From Sneathiella limimaris (GTDB taxonomy: Bacteria; Pseudomonadota; Alphaproteobacteria; Sneathiellales; Sneathiellaceae): a stretch of DNA of 64,000 nt. Numbering within the stretch: the first letter of the stretch is position 1; each line of letters starts with the position of its first letter. The position numbers were made by a program, and so were the translations under genes. The DNA lies in the NCBI RefSeq assembly GCF_012932565.1, contig NZ_JABBYJ010000002.1, forward strand, positions 248,001-312,000. The letters run 5' to 3'. Of this stretch, positions 17,459-25,531 are shown one piece after another. Below the pieces are notes generated by a model. It saw only the letters and a program-made list of their open reading frames with translations, did not search any database and was not told the DNA's origin.

Positions 17459-17480
17459 CACCCGGCGCAATGTCCGGGTG
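17459..17480 (-). terminator. probable weak terminator between gapR and fba
   Basis: CACCCGG (17459-17465) and CCGGGTG (17474-17480) form a 7-bp stem with an 8-base loop, followed on the minus strand by only TTTC. It probably reduces read-through from gapR into fba. Confidence 0.55.
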
Positions 17481-17506
17481 AAACAATTCAGTTAATCCAT
17501 AAATTC

Positions 17507-17806
17507 TTAAAAAGAGTCACCTTCTGGTGGCAAGTCCTGATCCGCTTCAGAGGGCATCTCATCGAGCATTCCAAGCGCATGCTTGTATAGATCGATCATA
17601 TACTCCTGCTCCTGATAATCGGCTTTGTCCATCTTGCGAAGACGCAGAACAGCCCGCATGGCCTTTACATCGAAACCAGTGCCTTTAGCTTCGGCAAAGA
17701 CTTCCTTGATATCATCTGCAATCGCCTTTTTATCTTCCTCGAGCCGCTCAATGCGTTCGATAAAAGATCGCAAATGATCTGCTGCGACGCCACCAACGTC
17801 AGCCAT
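17507..17806 (-). CDS. gapR: GapR, DUF2312 nucleoid-associated protein
   Basis: This 99-residue protein matches the alphaproteobacterial GapR family: DHLRSFIERIERLEEDKKAI, DIKEVFAEAKGTGFDVKAMR and ALRLRKMDK-like helix ends followed by YQEQEYMIDLYKHALGM. GapR forms a coiled-coil tetramer that clamps overtwisted AT-rich DNA ahead of moving polymerases and supports replication and chromosome segregation, as worked out in Caulobacter. The acidic C-terminal tail (EADQDLPPEGDSF) is a lineage extension. It lies between the DUF1244 gene and fba on the same strand, 88 bases after DUF1244. Confidence 0.93.
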   Translation of the reverse strand: MADVGGVAADHLRSFIERIERLEEDKKAIADDIKEVFAEAKGTGFDVKAMRAVLRLRKMDKADYQEQEYMIDLYKHALGMLDEMPSEADQDLPPEGDSF

Positions 17807-17894
17807 TACTCACCTCTTTAACTTGATGCTCAATTATGTACAGAAGGGTTTAGCGATATTTGCATGCTTTCGCTAGTCCCCGATTGGAATATTT

Positions 17895-18191
17895 TTAGTC
17901 CTTAGGCCTGTTTTGCTCAAAATCTTTCAATTGACCGGCGCTGGCTTCAGTCTGGTATTTATCCTTCCACTCCGAATAGGGCATACCATAAACGATCTCC
18001 CTGGCTCTTTCCTTATCCAATTCCACGCCCTTATCGGTCGCAGCCTCTTGATACCAACGGGACAGACAATTCCGGCAAAACCCCGCCAAATTCATTAAAT
18101 CGATATTCTGAACGTCGGTTCGTTCCTGAAGATGATCACGCAAACGCCGAAACGCCGCAGCCTGAAGCTCTAATTCTGTTTGATCTGTCAT
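17895..18191 (-). CDS. DUF1244 family protein
   Basis: This 98-residue protein matches the DUF1244 family of alphaproteobacteria: FRRLRDHLQERTDVQNIDLM, then the conserved cysteine pair in AGFCRNCLSRWYQEAA and the closing block YGMPYSEWKDKYQTEASAGQ. Its function is not known. I chose the ATG at 18191, which has AGGGAGAG upstream; ten more codons upstream are open but unsupported and overlap the previous gene. It sits 26 bases after the carboxylate-amine ligase gene. Confidence 0.9.
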   Translation of the reverse strand: MTDQTELELQAAAFRRLRDHLQERTDVQNIDLMNLAGFCRNCLSRWYQEAATDKGVELDKERAREIVYGMPYSEWKDKYQTEASAGQLKDFEQNRPKD

Positions 18192-18217
18192 TCCAACTCT
18201 CCCTAATTTTGTTCTTT

Positions 18218-19360
18218 TCAACCTAAGCCGGAAATAGTTTCCTGCAAGACCTGATCAACTACTTTTTGAAGCGATGTCTTCAGATCCTCACCTGCATCCT
18301 GTGAAGCCTTAAATGTCGCCAGCTGCCGATCGGCCGATGTTCCTCGGGAAATAATCGTGCGAGCGTGCAAGACTTCATCAAGACACCCAAGCGCTTCCGC
18401 ATCTTCTCGAACAAGTTCGATTATCTCTTCTATCAGGTCTGAAACTGGGACCTGATCAATAATCCCAAGGTCAATTAGTTTCCCCTCAACACCAAATCGC
18501 TGCGCGAGCCATCGGTTTTCTGCCACCAGAGTTCGAGGATAAATCCGCCAGCGCTGATTATTCCGGCGAAGCCGATAAAGCATGCGAAGCAAACTGGAAT
18601 AGATCGCTGCGATACAAAGGGCATCCTCCATCAGCGTGCAGACGTCGGTCATCCGCATTTCCAAAGTTGGAAACTTGCCAGAGGGGCGCAAATCCCACCA
18701 AATCTTTGACCCCTCTTCGATGGCTCCGGCCTCAACCATCACATTGATCAGACGCTCATATTCACCAAAACTTTCAAACCGATCGGGGATCCCGGTTCTG
18801 GGCAAACTATCGAACACACTTAACCGATAGGATTTCAGGCCACTCACCTCACCCCGCCAAAAAGGAGAAGATGTACTGAGCGCCAAGAGATGCGGCAGGA
18901 AGTATGAGATCTGGTTCATCAGATCAATCCTAAGTTCCGGCTCCTCAACCGCGCAATGAACATGCATCCCGCAGATCATCAATCGCCTGACAACAGCCTG
19001 CAAATCCCGGGCAATCACATCATAGCGCTCTTTGGCTGTATGCTTGAGAAGGTGCCAATCTGCAAACGGATGAGTGGAGGCAGCCATCAATCCAAGGCCA
19101 TGCTTTTGCGCCACATCAGAAACCGTAGAGCGAAGCTCACTTAAGGCTTCGCGCGCCTCCCCCACGTTATGACAAACGCATGTCCCAATTTCGATCTGGG
19201 ATCTTAAGAATTCAGGCGTCACCTGATGATGTGGGAGACGCCTCTCACATTCTTCCAGGATGGCTGAAGGTGGATCAATTGCAAGATCCCGTGTCTCTGG
19301 ATCCACCAGAAGATATTCTTCCTCAATCCCGATCGTAAATGTAGGTTCCTTGATCGACAT
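18218..19360 (-). CDS. carboxylate-amine ligase, glutamate-cysteine ligase type 2 (YbdK-like)
   Basis: This 380-residue protein belongs to the GCS2 family, which forms a gamma-glutamyl-type amide bond with ATP. The N-terminus FTIGIEEEYLLVD holds the Mg-binding Glu cluster; ICGMHVHCAVEEPELRIDLM, LSTSSPFWRGEVSGLKSYR and the DLRPSGKFPTLEMRMTDVC segments follow the family. The ATG at 19360 is 1 base after the stop of the amidohydrolase gene; a longer frame would run 49 codons back into that gene and is rejected. The substrate of these proteins is mostly unknown. The tight coupling to an N-formylglutamate amidohydrolase-like enzyme suggests both act on one glutamyl or similar compound. Confidence 0.88.
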   Translation of the reverse strand: MSIKEPTFTIGIEEEYLLVDPETRDLAIDPPSAILEECERRLPHHQVTPEFLRSQIEIGTCVCHNVGEAREALSELRSTVSDVAQKHGLGLMAASTHPFADWHLLKHTAKERYDVIARDLQAVVRRLMICGMHVHCAVEEPELRIDLMNQISYFLPHLLALSTSSPFWRGEVSGLKSYRLSVFDSLPRTGIPDRFESFGEYERLINVMVEAGAIEEGSKIWWDLRPSGKFPTLEMRMTDVCTLMEDALCIAAIYSSLLRMLYRLRRNNQRWRIYPRTLVAENRWLAQRFGVEGKLIDLGIIDQVPVSDLIEEIIELVREDAEALGCLDEVLHARTIISRGTSADRQLATFKASQDAGEDLKTSLQKVVDQVLQETISGLG

Positions 19361-19361
19361 C

Positions 19362-20180
19362 TTAAGCAGCGTCCCCGAGAAGTCTTTTTTCAATTTGCCG
19401 AAGAAGGTCCGCAATGAGATTGGCCCATTGCTCAGCCCCATGATGTGTATCGATAAGATCCTGCCTGATCTCAATGACAACATGCGGAATATCGCGCTTG
19501 GTACCATGTTCGTTCATCGTGTAACCGAGAGGCTCACGCGCTGAGTAAGGTTCATTATCACCAACAACCAAAGCCGCATTTTTTTTCAAAATTTCGAGCA
19601 TGGGAAGCGCGATCCGACCATCCTGATCCCACAGAACCCCGATATGCCAAGGTCGTTCGAAATCATTCATGATCGGCGTAAAACTATGCATGGAGATAAC
19701 TATTGGTGTCTCTGTCAGGTTTAACAGATCATCCAGCATTTTGGTAATTTGGTCATGGTAAGGCTGAAAATAAGTCTCTATCCGCCTCGAACGCTCGACC
19801 TCCGATACATCCTTATTGGCAGGGACCACAACACCATCACTTACATAGGGCGTAGACGATGGATCATCGGGATAACGATTGGCATCAATCAAAAGGCGAG
19901 AAAAACAGGAAAAGATAGCTGGGCAATCCAGTTTTTCAGCCAATCTCTTCGTGACATCCTCAATCCCGATATCCCAAGCCACATGCCGGCGCAGCAAGGA
20001 TACGTCCTCAATCCCAAGGTTTTTGTAGTCCTCTGGGATGTGACGGCTGGCATGATCTGCAATCAGAAAGATTGGCGATTTGCTGTGTTCGTTTAACGTA
20101 TAAAAAGAGTCAGGCATTTCAGGTTTACGGATCTGGCTTACTGGGATCGGTTCAAAGAACTCAATATAGGCGATAATCAC
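19362..20180 (-). CDS. N-formylglutamate amidohydrolase family protein
   Basis: This 272-residue zinc hydrolase has the family landmarks IFLIADHASRHIPEDYKN (the zinc-binding DHAS near residue 43), LRRHVAWDIGIEDVTKRLAE, FSRLLIDANRYPDDPSS, the IVISMHSFTPIMN histidine segment and the closing HVVIEIRQDLID. Classical members end histidine degradation, but no hut genes are here, so the substrate is open. The frame starts with a GTG at 20180 with AGGGG very close; an ATG at 20117 (MPDSFYTLNE) is a possible shorter start with a poor ribosome site. It leads the operon with the carboxylate-amine ligase and DUF1244. Confidence 0.85.
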   Translation of the reverse strand: MIIAYIEFFEPIPVSQIRKPEMPDSFYTLNEHSKSPIFLIADHASRHIPEDYKNLGIEDVSLLRRHVAWDIGIEDVTKRLAEKLDCPAIFSCFSRLLIDANRYPDDPSSTPYVSDGVVVPANKDVSEVERSRRIETYFQPYHDQITKMLDDLLNLTETPIVISMHSFTPIMNDFERPWHIGVLWDQDGRIALPMLEILKKNAALVVGDNEPYSAREPLGYTMNEHGTKRDIPHVVIEIRQDLIDTHHGAEQWANLIADLLRQIEKRLLGDAA

Positions 20181-20225
20181 TACCCCTGAAAAGCAGGCAA
20201 TTTCGATCTGGAATTCTAATTGATG

Positions 20226-20726
20226 TTACTGGTGCCAGCGCTCTTCAATCGCCATCGCGATCCCGAGGAAATCTGCGTCTTGTTCCATCATGCCATCTGG
20301 TGCAAGCCACCAATCTGTCATCTCATTATTGAAATAGGCAACCGGATCAGCAATTCCGGACGCTTCCAACTCGGACAAGCGGGTCACCGCCCAGCTGTAG
20401 GTGTATTTTTTACCAGTTTGCTCACTCCGAAGGCGCAGATCCTCCAGATACTCAGCCGCCTTTCGGGCCGGTATGGAAGGTTTATGATCCCGTTTGAACG
20501 GTCCTGCAGAAACGTTTGGTTCGGCCCGGTCGATCTGAAAAGCTTCGCTCGACTTTTTCTTCCATCGATGCAGACTTAGTCTCATCCAAGGAATAAATTG
20601 AAAGCGGATGAGGGCGACGCAAAACCCAATGCCATCGGCACCTGCATAGAGCAACCGAACAAGCTGCCGCTTCAGTCCAACACGGAAGTACCACCGAATC
20701 TGTCTATCTGGAAATCCACTTTTCAT
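20226..20726 (-). CDS. hypothetical protein, 166 residues
   Basis: I do not recognise this protein. The first 55 residues are basic and aromatic (RQIRWYFRVGLKRQ, FIPWMRLSLHRWKKK), possibly a membrane-surface helix; the rest is soluble, with a charged helix KAAEYLEDLRLRSEQTGKKY and a tryptophan-rich DWWLAPDGMMEQD. The stop is 45 bases before the amidohydrolase start, on the same strand, so it may lead that unit. It is divergent from pyk across 157 AT-rich bases. Amino acid composition and placement support a real gene. Confidence 0.6.
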   Translation of the reverse strand: MKSGFPDRQIRWYFRVGLKRQLVRLLYAGADGIGFCVALIRFQFIPWMRLSLHRWKKKSSEAFQIDRAEPNVSAGPFKRDHKPSIPARKAAEYLEDLRLRSEQTGKKYTYSWAVTRLSELEASGIADPVAYFNNEMTDWWLAPDGMMEQDADFLGIAMAIEERWHQ

Positions 20727-20883
20727 GGAAATAAGTTTGTGACTTTTTAGTATTAATTATTTCCTAACAATCTCGAAAATTGAGAAACTTTTTGAGGAAA
20801 AACACTAGATATACTAAATATTACAGTCAGATAGTCTGGTTACCCTACCCATACGCTGGAACAAAAGGACTTGTGATCAAACC

Positions 20884-22320
20884 ATGCGCCGCCAACGAAA
20901 AACCAAAATTCTCGCCACACTAGGCCCTGCTAGCTCCTCCCCTGAGATGGTGGAGAAACTACACCTAGCTGGGGTCGACGTCTTTCGCCTGAATTTCAGC
21001 CACGGTGAGCATGCAGATCACAAAGCCAGGTATGACACCATACGGGCACTAGAAGAAAAACAAGGTCGCCCCATCGGGATACTTGCCGATCTGCAAGGCC
21101 CAAAAATCCGGATCGGCACTTTTGCGGATGGCCCAATCAAGCTGGAAGATGGCGATAAGTTCACGCTCGATTTGCAAGATAAGCCCGGCGACAAAACCCG
21201 CGTTTCCCTCCCTCACCCCAAAGTCATGGAGTCACTAGAGGTTGGTACTGAACTCCTTCTTGATGACGGCAAACTCCGGCTGAAAGTCCTCAAAGCCTCT
21301 CCTGAAACTGCTGATTGTGAAGTTATGGTTGGCGGGAAATTATCGGATCGCAAAGGGGTCAATATTCCAAACGCCATTGTGAAAATGAGTGCGCTGACGG
21401 AAAAGGACCGTCGGGATCTGGATTTTGCACTAGAACTTGGTGTTGACTGGGTTGCCCTCAGTTTCGTGCAGCGCCCTGAAGATGTCGCCGAAATCAAAAA
21501 AATTGTCTCAGGCCGGGCCGGGGTTATGGCCAAAATCGAAAAACCCGCAGCTGTAGATGAACTGGATGGCATTATCGAACTGGCAGATGCAATCATGGTT
21601 GCACGCGGGGATCTGGGCGTAGAAATCCCTCTACAAAAGGTCCCGTCCATTCAAAAAAACATCATCAGTGTCGCAAGGGAGGCCGGAAAACCGGTTGTCG
21701 TTGCGACCCAAATGCTGGAAAGCATGATTACCTCTCCCGTGCCAACCCGGGCGGAGGTTACCGACGTCGCCAACGCGATCTACGACGGGGCTGATGCGGT
21801 GATGCTGTCTGCTGAAAGTGCAGCGGGTGAATATCCTTATGAAGCCGTCTCGACCATGAGTAACATTGCCGAAGAGACCGAACTTGACGTCAATTACCAG
21901 AAACGGATGGATAACCAGCATGGCATACTAGAAGCAACGACTGCCGATGCGATCAGTGCGGCAGCCTCCCAAGTTGCCCGAACAATCAATGCGACCTCCA
22001 TCGTTACTTATACAACGTCAGGCTCCACTGCCCTTCGCGCCGCGCGGGAGCGGGGCACGACACCAATACTCGCACTTACGCCATCGTTGCCAACTGCGCG
22101 TAGACTGGCCATTGTCTGGGGCTTGCATTGCGTCCATACGGAAGATGCTGCAAACTTTGCCGACATGGTCGAAAAAGCCTGCAACATCTGCTTCAAGGAA
22201 GGCTTCGCCAGACCTGGGGAGCGGATCGTCATCATGGCGGGCGTTCCTTTCGGTACGCCTGGCTCCACAAACATCCTCCGCATTGCCTGGGTCGGCGAAA
22301 AAACCCTCAATCTGGACTAA
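20884..22320 (+). CDS. pyk: pyruvate kinase
   Basis: This 478-residue enzyme makes pyruvate and ATP from phosphoenolpyruvate and ADP. Landmarks in order: RRQRKTKILATLGPASSS, FRLNFSHGEHADH (substrate and K+ binding), ILADLQGPKIRIG, the B domain, ALSFVQRPEDV, IMAKIEKPAAVDEL-like catalytic Lys segment (GVMAKIEKPAAVDEL), IMVARGDLGVEIP, PVVVATQMLESM, PTRAEVTDVANAIYDGADAV and a C-terminal allosteric domain. AAAAGGA lies 13 bases before the ATG, a little far. Its stop is 1 base from the stop of the convergent secreted-protein gene. Pyruvate kinase near GapR and DUF1244 is a common alphaproteobacterial neighbourhood. Confidence 0.97.
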   Translation: MRRQRKTKILATLGPASSSPEMVEKLHLAGVDVFRLNFSHGEHADHKARYDTIRALEEKQGRPIGILADLQGPKIRIGTFADGPIKLEDGDKFTLDLQDKPGDKTRVSLPHPKVMESLEVGTELLLDDGKLRLKVLKASPETADCEVMVGGKLSDRKGVNIPNAIVKMSALTEKDRRDLDFALELGVDWVALSFVQRPEDVAEIKKIVSGRAGVMAKIEKPAAVDELDGIIELADAIMVARGDLGVEIPLQKVPSIQKNIISVAREAGKPVVVATQMLESMITSPVPTRAEVTDVANAIYDGADAVMLSAESAAGEYPYEAVSTMSNIAEETELDVNYQKRMDNQHGILEATTADAISAAASQVARTINATSIVTYTTSGSTALRAARERGTTPILALTPSLPTARRLAIVWGLHCVHTEDAANFADMVEKACNICFKEGFARPGERIVIMAGVPFGTPGSTNILRIAWVGEKTLNLD

Positions 22321-22321
22321 A

Positions 22322-22924
22322 TTAAGCGTTTCGTGCTTTAACTTTCACAAATCGCAATAATACCATTCCAGCCCCAAAAAACAGCAACAATGCTGGCGGA
22401 AGTGGAACCGCTGGCATGTCGATATCGCCATTTTCTGAGGTGATGATGTAAACAATACTGCCATCCGCATTGGTACTGGATGTATTGCTATAATGCGTTC
22501 CAACGATATATGACCAAATAGCCGTGGCAGATGAATAAGTTGCAGTTTGAGCATTTACTTGCGCTGGATCATCTGAAGGCCCCTGCGGCATAATAAAGGT
22601 TATATTCCCGCCTGTATCGACACCATTAATCCCAAAATCAACGCACCACTCCAAAAAACTAGAAATTTGATCAGATAAGGCTGTTGTGAGATTTTCAAGC
22701 TGATCATTTGGCAAGCTAAGAAAATCACTTTCCTCATCACAGCCATCAAACAACTCAACACAGGAACCATCAACAAACTCTACATCATAGAATTTGTCAC
22801 CGGCTTGAAGCCCCGTAATCTTGACTAAGGTATTATCTTTAATAAGAAGCGTCGCAGCATAACTTTGTGAAGCCACCCAAAAGTACGCCAAAGCCAAACC
22901 CATAAAACAAACAACCACGCGCAT
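22322..22924 (-). CDS. secreted protein with PEP-CTERM-like C-terminal anchor
   Basis: This 200-residue protein has an N-terminal signal peptide (MRVVVCFMGLALAYFWVAS, cleavage near QSYA) and a C-terminal tripartite tail: VPLPPALLLFFGAG, a hydrophobic helix and the basic end KVKARN. This is the VPLP variant of PEP-CTERM sorting signals, normally cut by an exosortase. The exported middle is polar, rich in Asp, Ser and Thr, with a probable disulfide in VDGSCVELFDGCDEE, and no domain I know. No exosortase or polysaccharide cluster lies in the window. It converges on pyk. Confidence 0.75.
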   Translation of the reverse strand: MRVVVCFMGLALAYFWVASQSYAATLLIKDNTLVKITGLQAGDKFYDVEFVDGSCVELFDGCDEESDFLSLPNDQLENLTTALSDQISSFLEWCVDFGINGVDTGGNITFIMPQGPSDDPAQVNAQTATYSSATAIWSYIVGTHYSNTSSTNADGSIVYIITSENGDIDMPAVPLPPALLLFFGAGMVLLRFVKVKARNA

Positions 22925-22997
22925 CGCAATCTCCTACACCAATACTCAACTATAGGGTTTAACGACGCGAATTCGGGTTTTATGAAAATATAAAGCT

Positions 22998-24293
22998 TTA
23001 ATTCTCCAGTTTTTCTGGTTTTGGGCCACCACTTGCCCAATCCAGAAGCTGCACAGTATGAACCACTGGCAGATCCATGCCGGAGGCAATCTGCTCAATA
23101 CAGCCGATATTACCGGCAGAAACCAGGTCCGGTTTTACGGATCGGATATTGCGGACTTTCCGTTCTTTCAAGCGCTTGGAAAGTTCTGGTTGCAACAGGT
23201 TGTAAGTGCCAGCGGATCCGCAGCAAATATGTGCTTCGGGTAGGGTTTTTACAGTAAAACCGGCTTTTTCCAGAAGCATTTTAGGGGGTTGAATAACCTT
23301 CTGGCCATGCTGAAGGGAACAGGCGGAATGATAAGCAACGACCAAGTCCGAGCTGAAATTCGATGTTTCGAGCTCCAAATCCATCAAGTACTCAGTCACA
23401 TCTTTTGCAAGTTTTGACAATTGCTCTGCCTTCTTGGCGACTTCGGGCTCATCGTGTTGGAAAAGGTGTCCGTAATCCTTCACAGTCGTCCCGCAGCCAG
23501 AGGTATTGATGATAACTGCATCCAGCTTGCCAGCCTCTATTTCCGCTGACCAAGCTTCGACATTTTTTCGGGCCAGCGCCTTGGCGGGATCCTCTTGCCC
23601 CATATGCAAAGGCAACGCCCCACAGCAACCTGCGCTTTCGGGAATAACCACTTCTATCCCATGACGGGTTAGCAAGCGGATCGTCGCATCATTGATATCG
23701 GGGGAGAGAACCTTCTGCGCACACCCCGTCATCAAGATCACCCGGCCATTTGATGAGCCACCGATCGCTTTATGCTTAGGCGTTTCATCGAGAAGGGATC
23801 TGGAAGGCAACCGGCTTGGCGCCATTTCGAGCATAGCCCGAAGCCGTCCTGAAAAAACCGATTTGAACGGCTTTGCAAAACCCGCAGCAAACAGAGACAG
23901 GCGAAACATATTTGGCCGCACCAATAAGACGCTCAGCATTTTTCGCAGCAGCCGGTCAATGAGTGGGCGATCATATGTCTCATCTACATAGGCTCTCGCA
24001 TGATCCAGCAGATGCATATAGTCCACGCCTGAGGGACAGGTTGTCATGCAGGAGAAACAGGATAAGCACCGATCCAGGTGGGTCACCGTTTCTTCAGGTG
24101 CAGGCGCCTCATTTTGCAGCATTTGCTGAATGAGATAGATACGCCCACGGGGACTATCCCGCTCGTCTCCCAGTTCGGTATATGTCGGGCAGGTCGCCGT
24201 GCAGAACCCACAATGCACACACTTCCTCAGGATATCATTGGATTCCTGGAATTTTGGGTCGGCCAGTTGGGCAAGGGAAAAATCGGTCTTCAT
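22998..24293 (-). CDS. glcF: glycolate oxidase iron-sulfur subunit
   Basis: This 431-residue subunit carries electrons from the GlcDE flavins to the respiratory chain. Two 4Fe-4S motifs are at the N-terminus: CVHCGFCTATCPTY (with GDERDSPRGR after it) and CLSCFSCMTTCPSG. Two CCG domains follow, with ESAGCCGALPLHMG and EAHICCGSAGTYNLL. The start ATG shares one base with the glcE stop (TGATG), so translation is coupled. It is the last gene of glcDEF. Confidence 0.96.
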   Translation of the reverse strand: MKTDFSLAQLADPKFQESNDILRKCVHCGFCTATCPTYTELGDERDSPRGRIYLIQQMLQNEAPAPEETVTHLDRCLSCFSCMTTCPSGVDYMHLLDHARAYVDETYDRPLIDRLLRKMLSVLLVRPNMFRLSLFAAGFAKPFKSVFSGRLRAMLEMAPSRLPSRSLLDETPKHKAIGGSSNGRVILMTGCAQKVLSPDINDATIRLLTRHGIEVVIPESAGCCGALPLHMGQEDPAKALARKNVEAWSAEIEAGKLDAVIINTSGCGTTVKDYGHLFQHDEPEVAKKAEQLSKLAKDVTEYLMDLELETSNFSSDLVVAYHSACSLQHGQKVIQPPKMLLEKAGFTVKTLPEAHICCGSAGTYNLLQPELSKRLKERKVRNIRSVKPDLVSAGNIGCIEQIASGMDLPVVHTVQLLDWASGGPKPEKLEN

Positions 24294-25528
24294 CAGGCAT
24301 CTCCCCCACTCACCGGATACATGCGACCTGGATTGAGGATCCGATAGGGATCAAACCCTTCGCGGATTTTCTCGGTAATTCGCATTTTTATGGGATCCAA
24401 CGGCTGGAACACACCTGCTTTGAGTCTTAAGTCTTCTGGTGCCCGCATCAAAGTCGCATGACCACCATTTCGAATTTCACCACGAATGACTTCTGCCCCG
24501 GCAAGCGGTGTGTCAGCTGGAACAGAAAGCCAGATAAGCCCCCCAGCCCAGTCCAAATAATATATGAGATCAGGAATAGATTGTCCTAATCGGAATAGAT
24601 ATTCCGCAGTATCAGACGGCGGCAAGGAGACACGCCAGACTAATCTTTGTTGATCAGCTGCAAATGGTGTTACGCTGGCTGTTGCCGACCAGAATTTCCG
24701 GGATCGCATGCCATGCAGTTCCTCAATCTCGCCGGCTTCCTTGAACATTTCTTTCAAGGCATCATTGCGATGAGCGACGGAGGGCGGCGCACCTTCAATC
24801 AGCAAGGCCGTAATTGGCTGATCCTGATCACTCACATAATCCAGATCATAAGCCTTCGTCATGTTGGCTGGAATATAAGCGGTCGAAACGACTTCATGTA
24901 CTGAGGACATCGCATCTCGCATGGTCAGCACCGCAGCACCTGTCCCTTGCCCATAAATCAGGATCGTTCGTACCTTTTCCGGGTTTGGCAAAACCTTGAA
25001 GGTAAAATCTGTGCAGACGGTTACGGTTCCGTAAGATCCCGCAACCAATTTACAGAGATCATATCCGGTCACATTTTTCATGACCCGGCTACCGGTTTGG
25101 AAGGCCTGACCACGACCGGTAACGCCTTGTACGCCCAACAAGTGATCTCGCGCAGCGCCTGCACGGTTCCGTGAAGATCCGGACAGGTTAGCATTAAACA
25201 CGCCACCAAGTGTGGATAGCCCCGCTTCCTTGCCATAAAGCGGCCCCAAGTCCGGTGGGGAAAACGCCAGCCGCTGGTTGTTGGCCAGGAGTTCAGCCTC
25301 AATATCCGACAAGGCAGCTCCCGCGCCTGCCTGCATGACCAGTTCACCTGGCTCATACATTTTAATATCCTTGAGACCTTTTAGGGACAGGGTATGTTCT
25401 GCCTCAACAGGCAGGCCAAGCTCATTCTTGCTGCCAGACCCCTCGATTTTAAGTGGGGTCTTTTCGGCGCTCGCCCATTCCAGGAGTTCCAGAACCTGGG
25501 CATCTGAGGAAACTTCAAATAACGACAT
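24293..25528 (-). CDS. glcE: glycolate oxidase FAD-binding subunit
   Basis: This 411-residue subunit has a PCMH-type FAD domain: LKIEGSGSKNELG, ELVMQAGAGAALSDIEAELL, LSTLGGVFNANLSGSSRNRAGAARD (split around GGVFNANLSGS) and KNVTGYDLCKLVAGSYGT, the order found in GlcE. It is shorter than GlcD and lacks the long C-terminal lid. It starts 3 bases after glcD and overlaps glcF by one base. Confidence 0.96.
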   Translation of the reverse strand: MSLFEVSSDAQVLELLEWASAEKTPLKIEGSGSKNELGLPVEAEHTLSLKGLKDIKMYEPGELVMQAGAGAALSDIEAELLANNQRLAFSPPDLGPLYGKEAGLSTLGGVFNANLSGSSRNRAGAARDHLLGVQGVTGRGQAFQTGSRVMKNVTGYDLCKLVAGSYGTVTVCTDFTFKVLPNPEKVRTILIYGQGTGAAVLTMRDAMSSVHEVVSTAYIPANMTKAYDLDYVSDQDQPITALLIEGAPPSVAHRNDALKEMFKEAGEIEELHGMRSRKFWSATASVTPFAADQQRLVWRVSLPPSDTAEYLFRLGQSIPDLIYYLDWAGGLIWLSVPADTPLAGAEVIRGEIRNGGHATLMRAPEDLRLKAGVFQPLDPIKMRITEKIREGFDPYRILNPGRMYPVSGGDA

Positions 25529-25531
25529 GTC

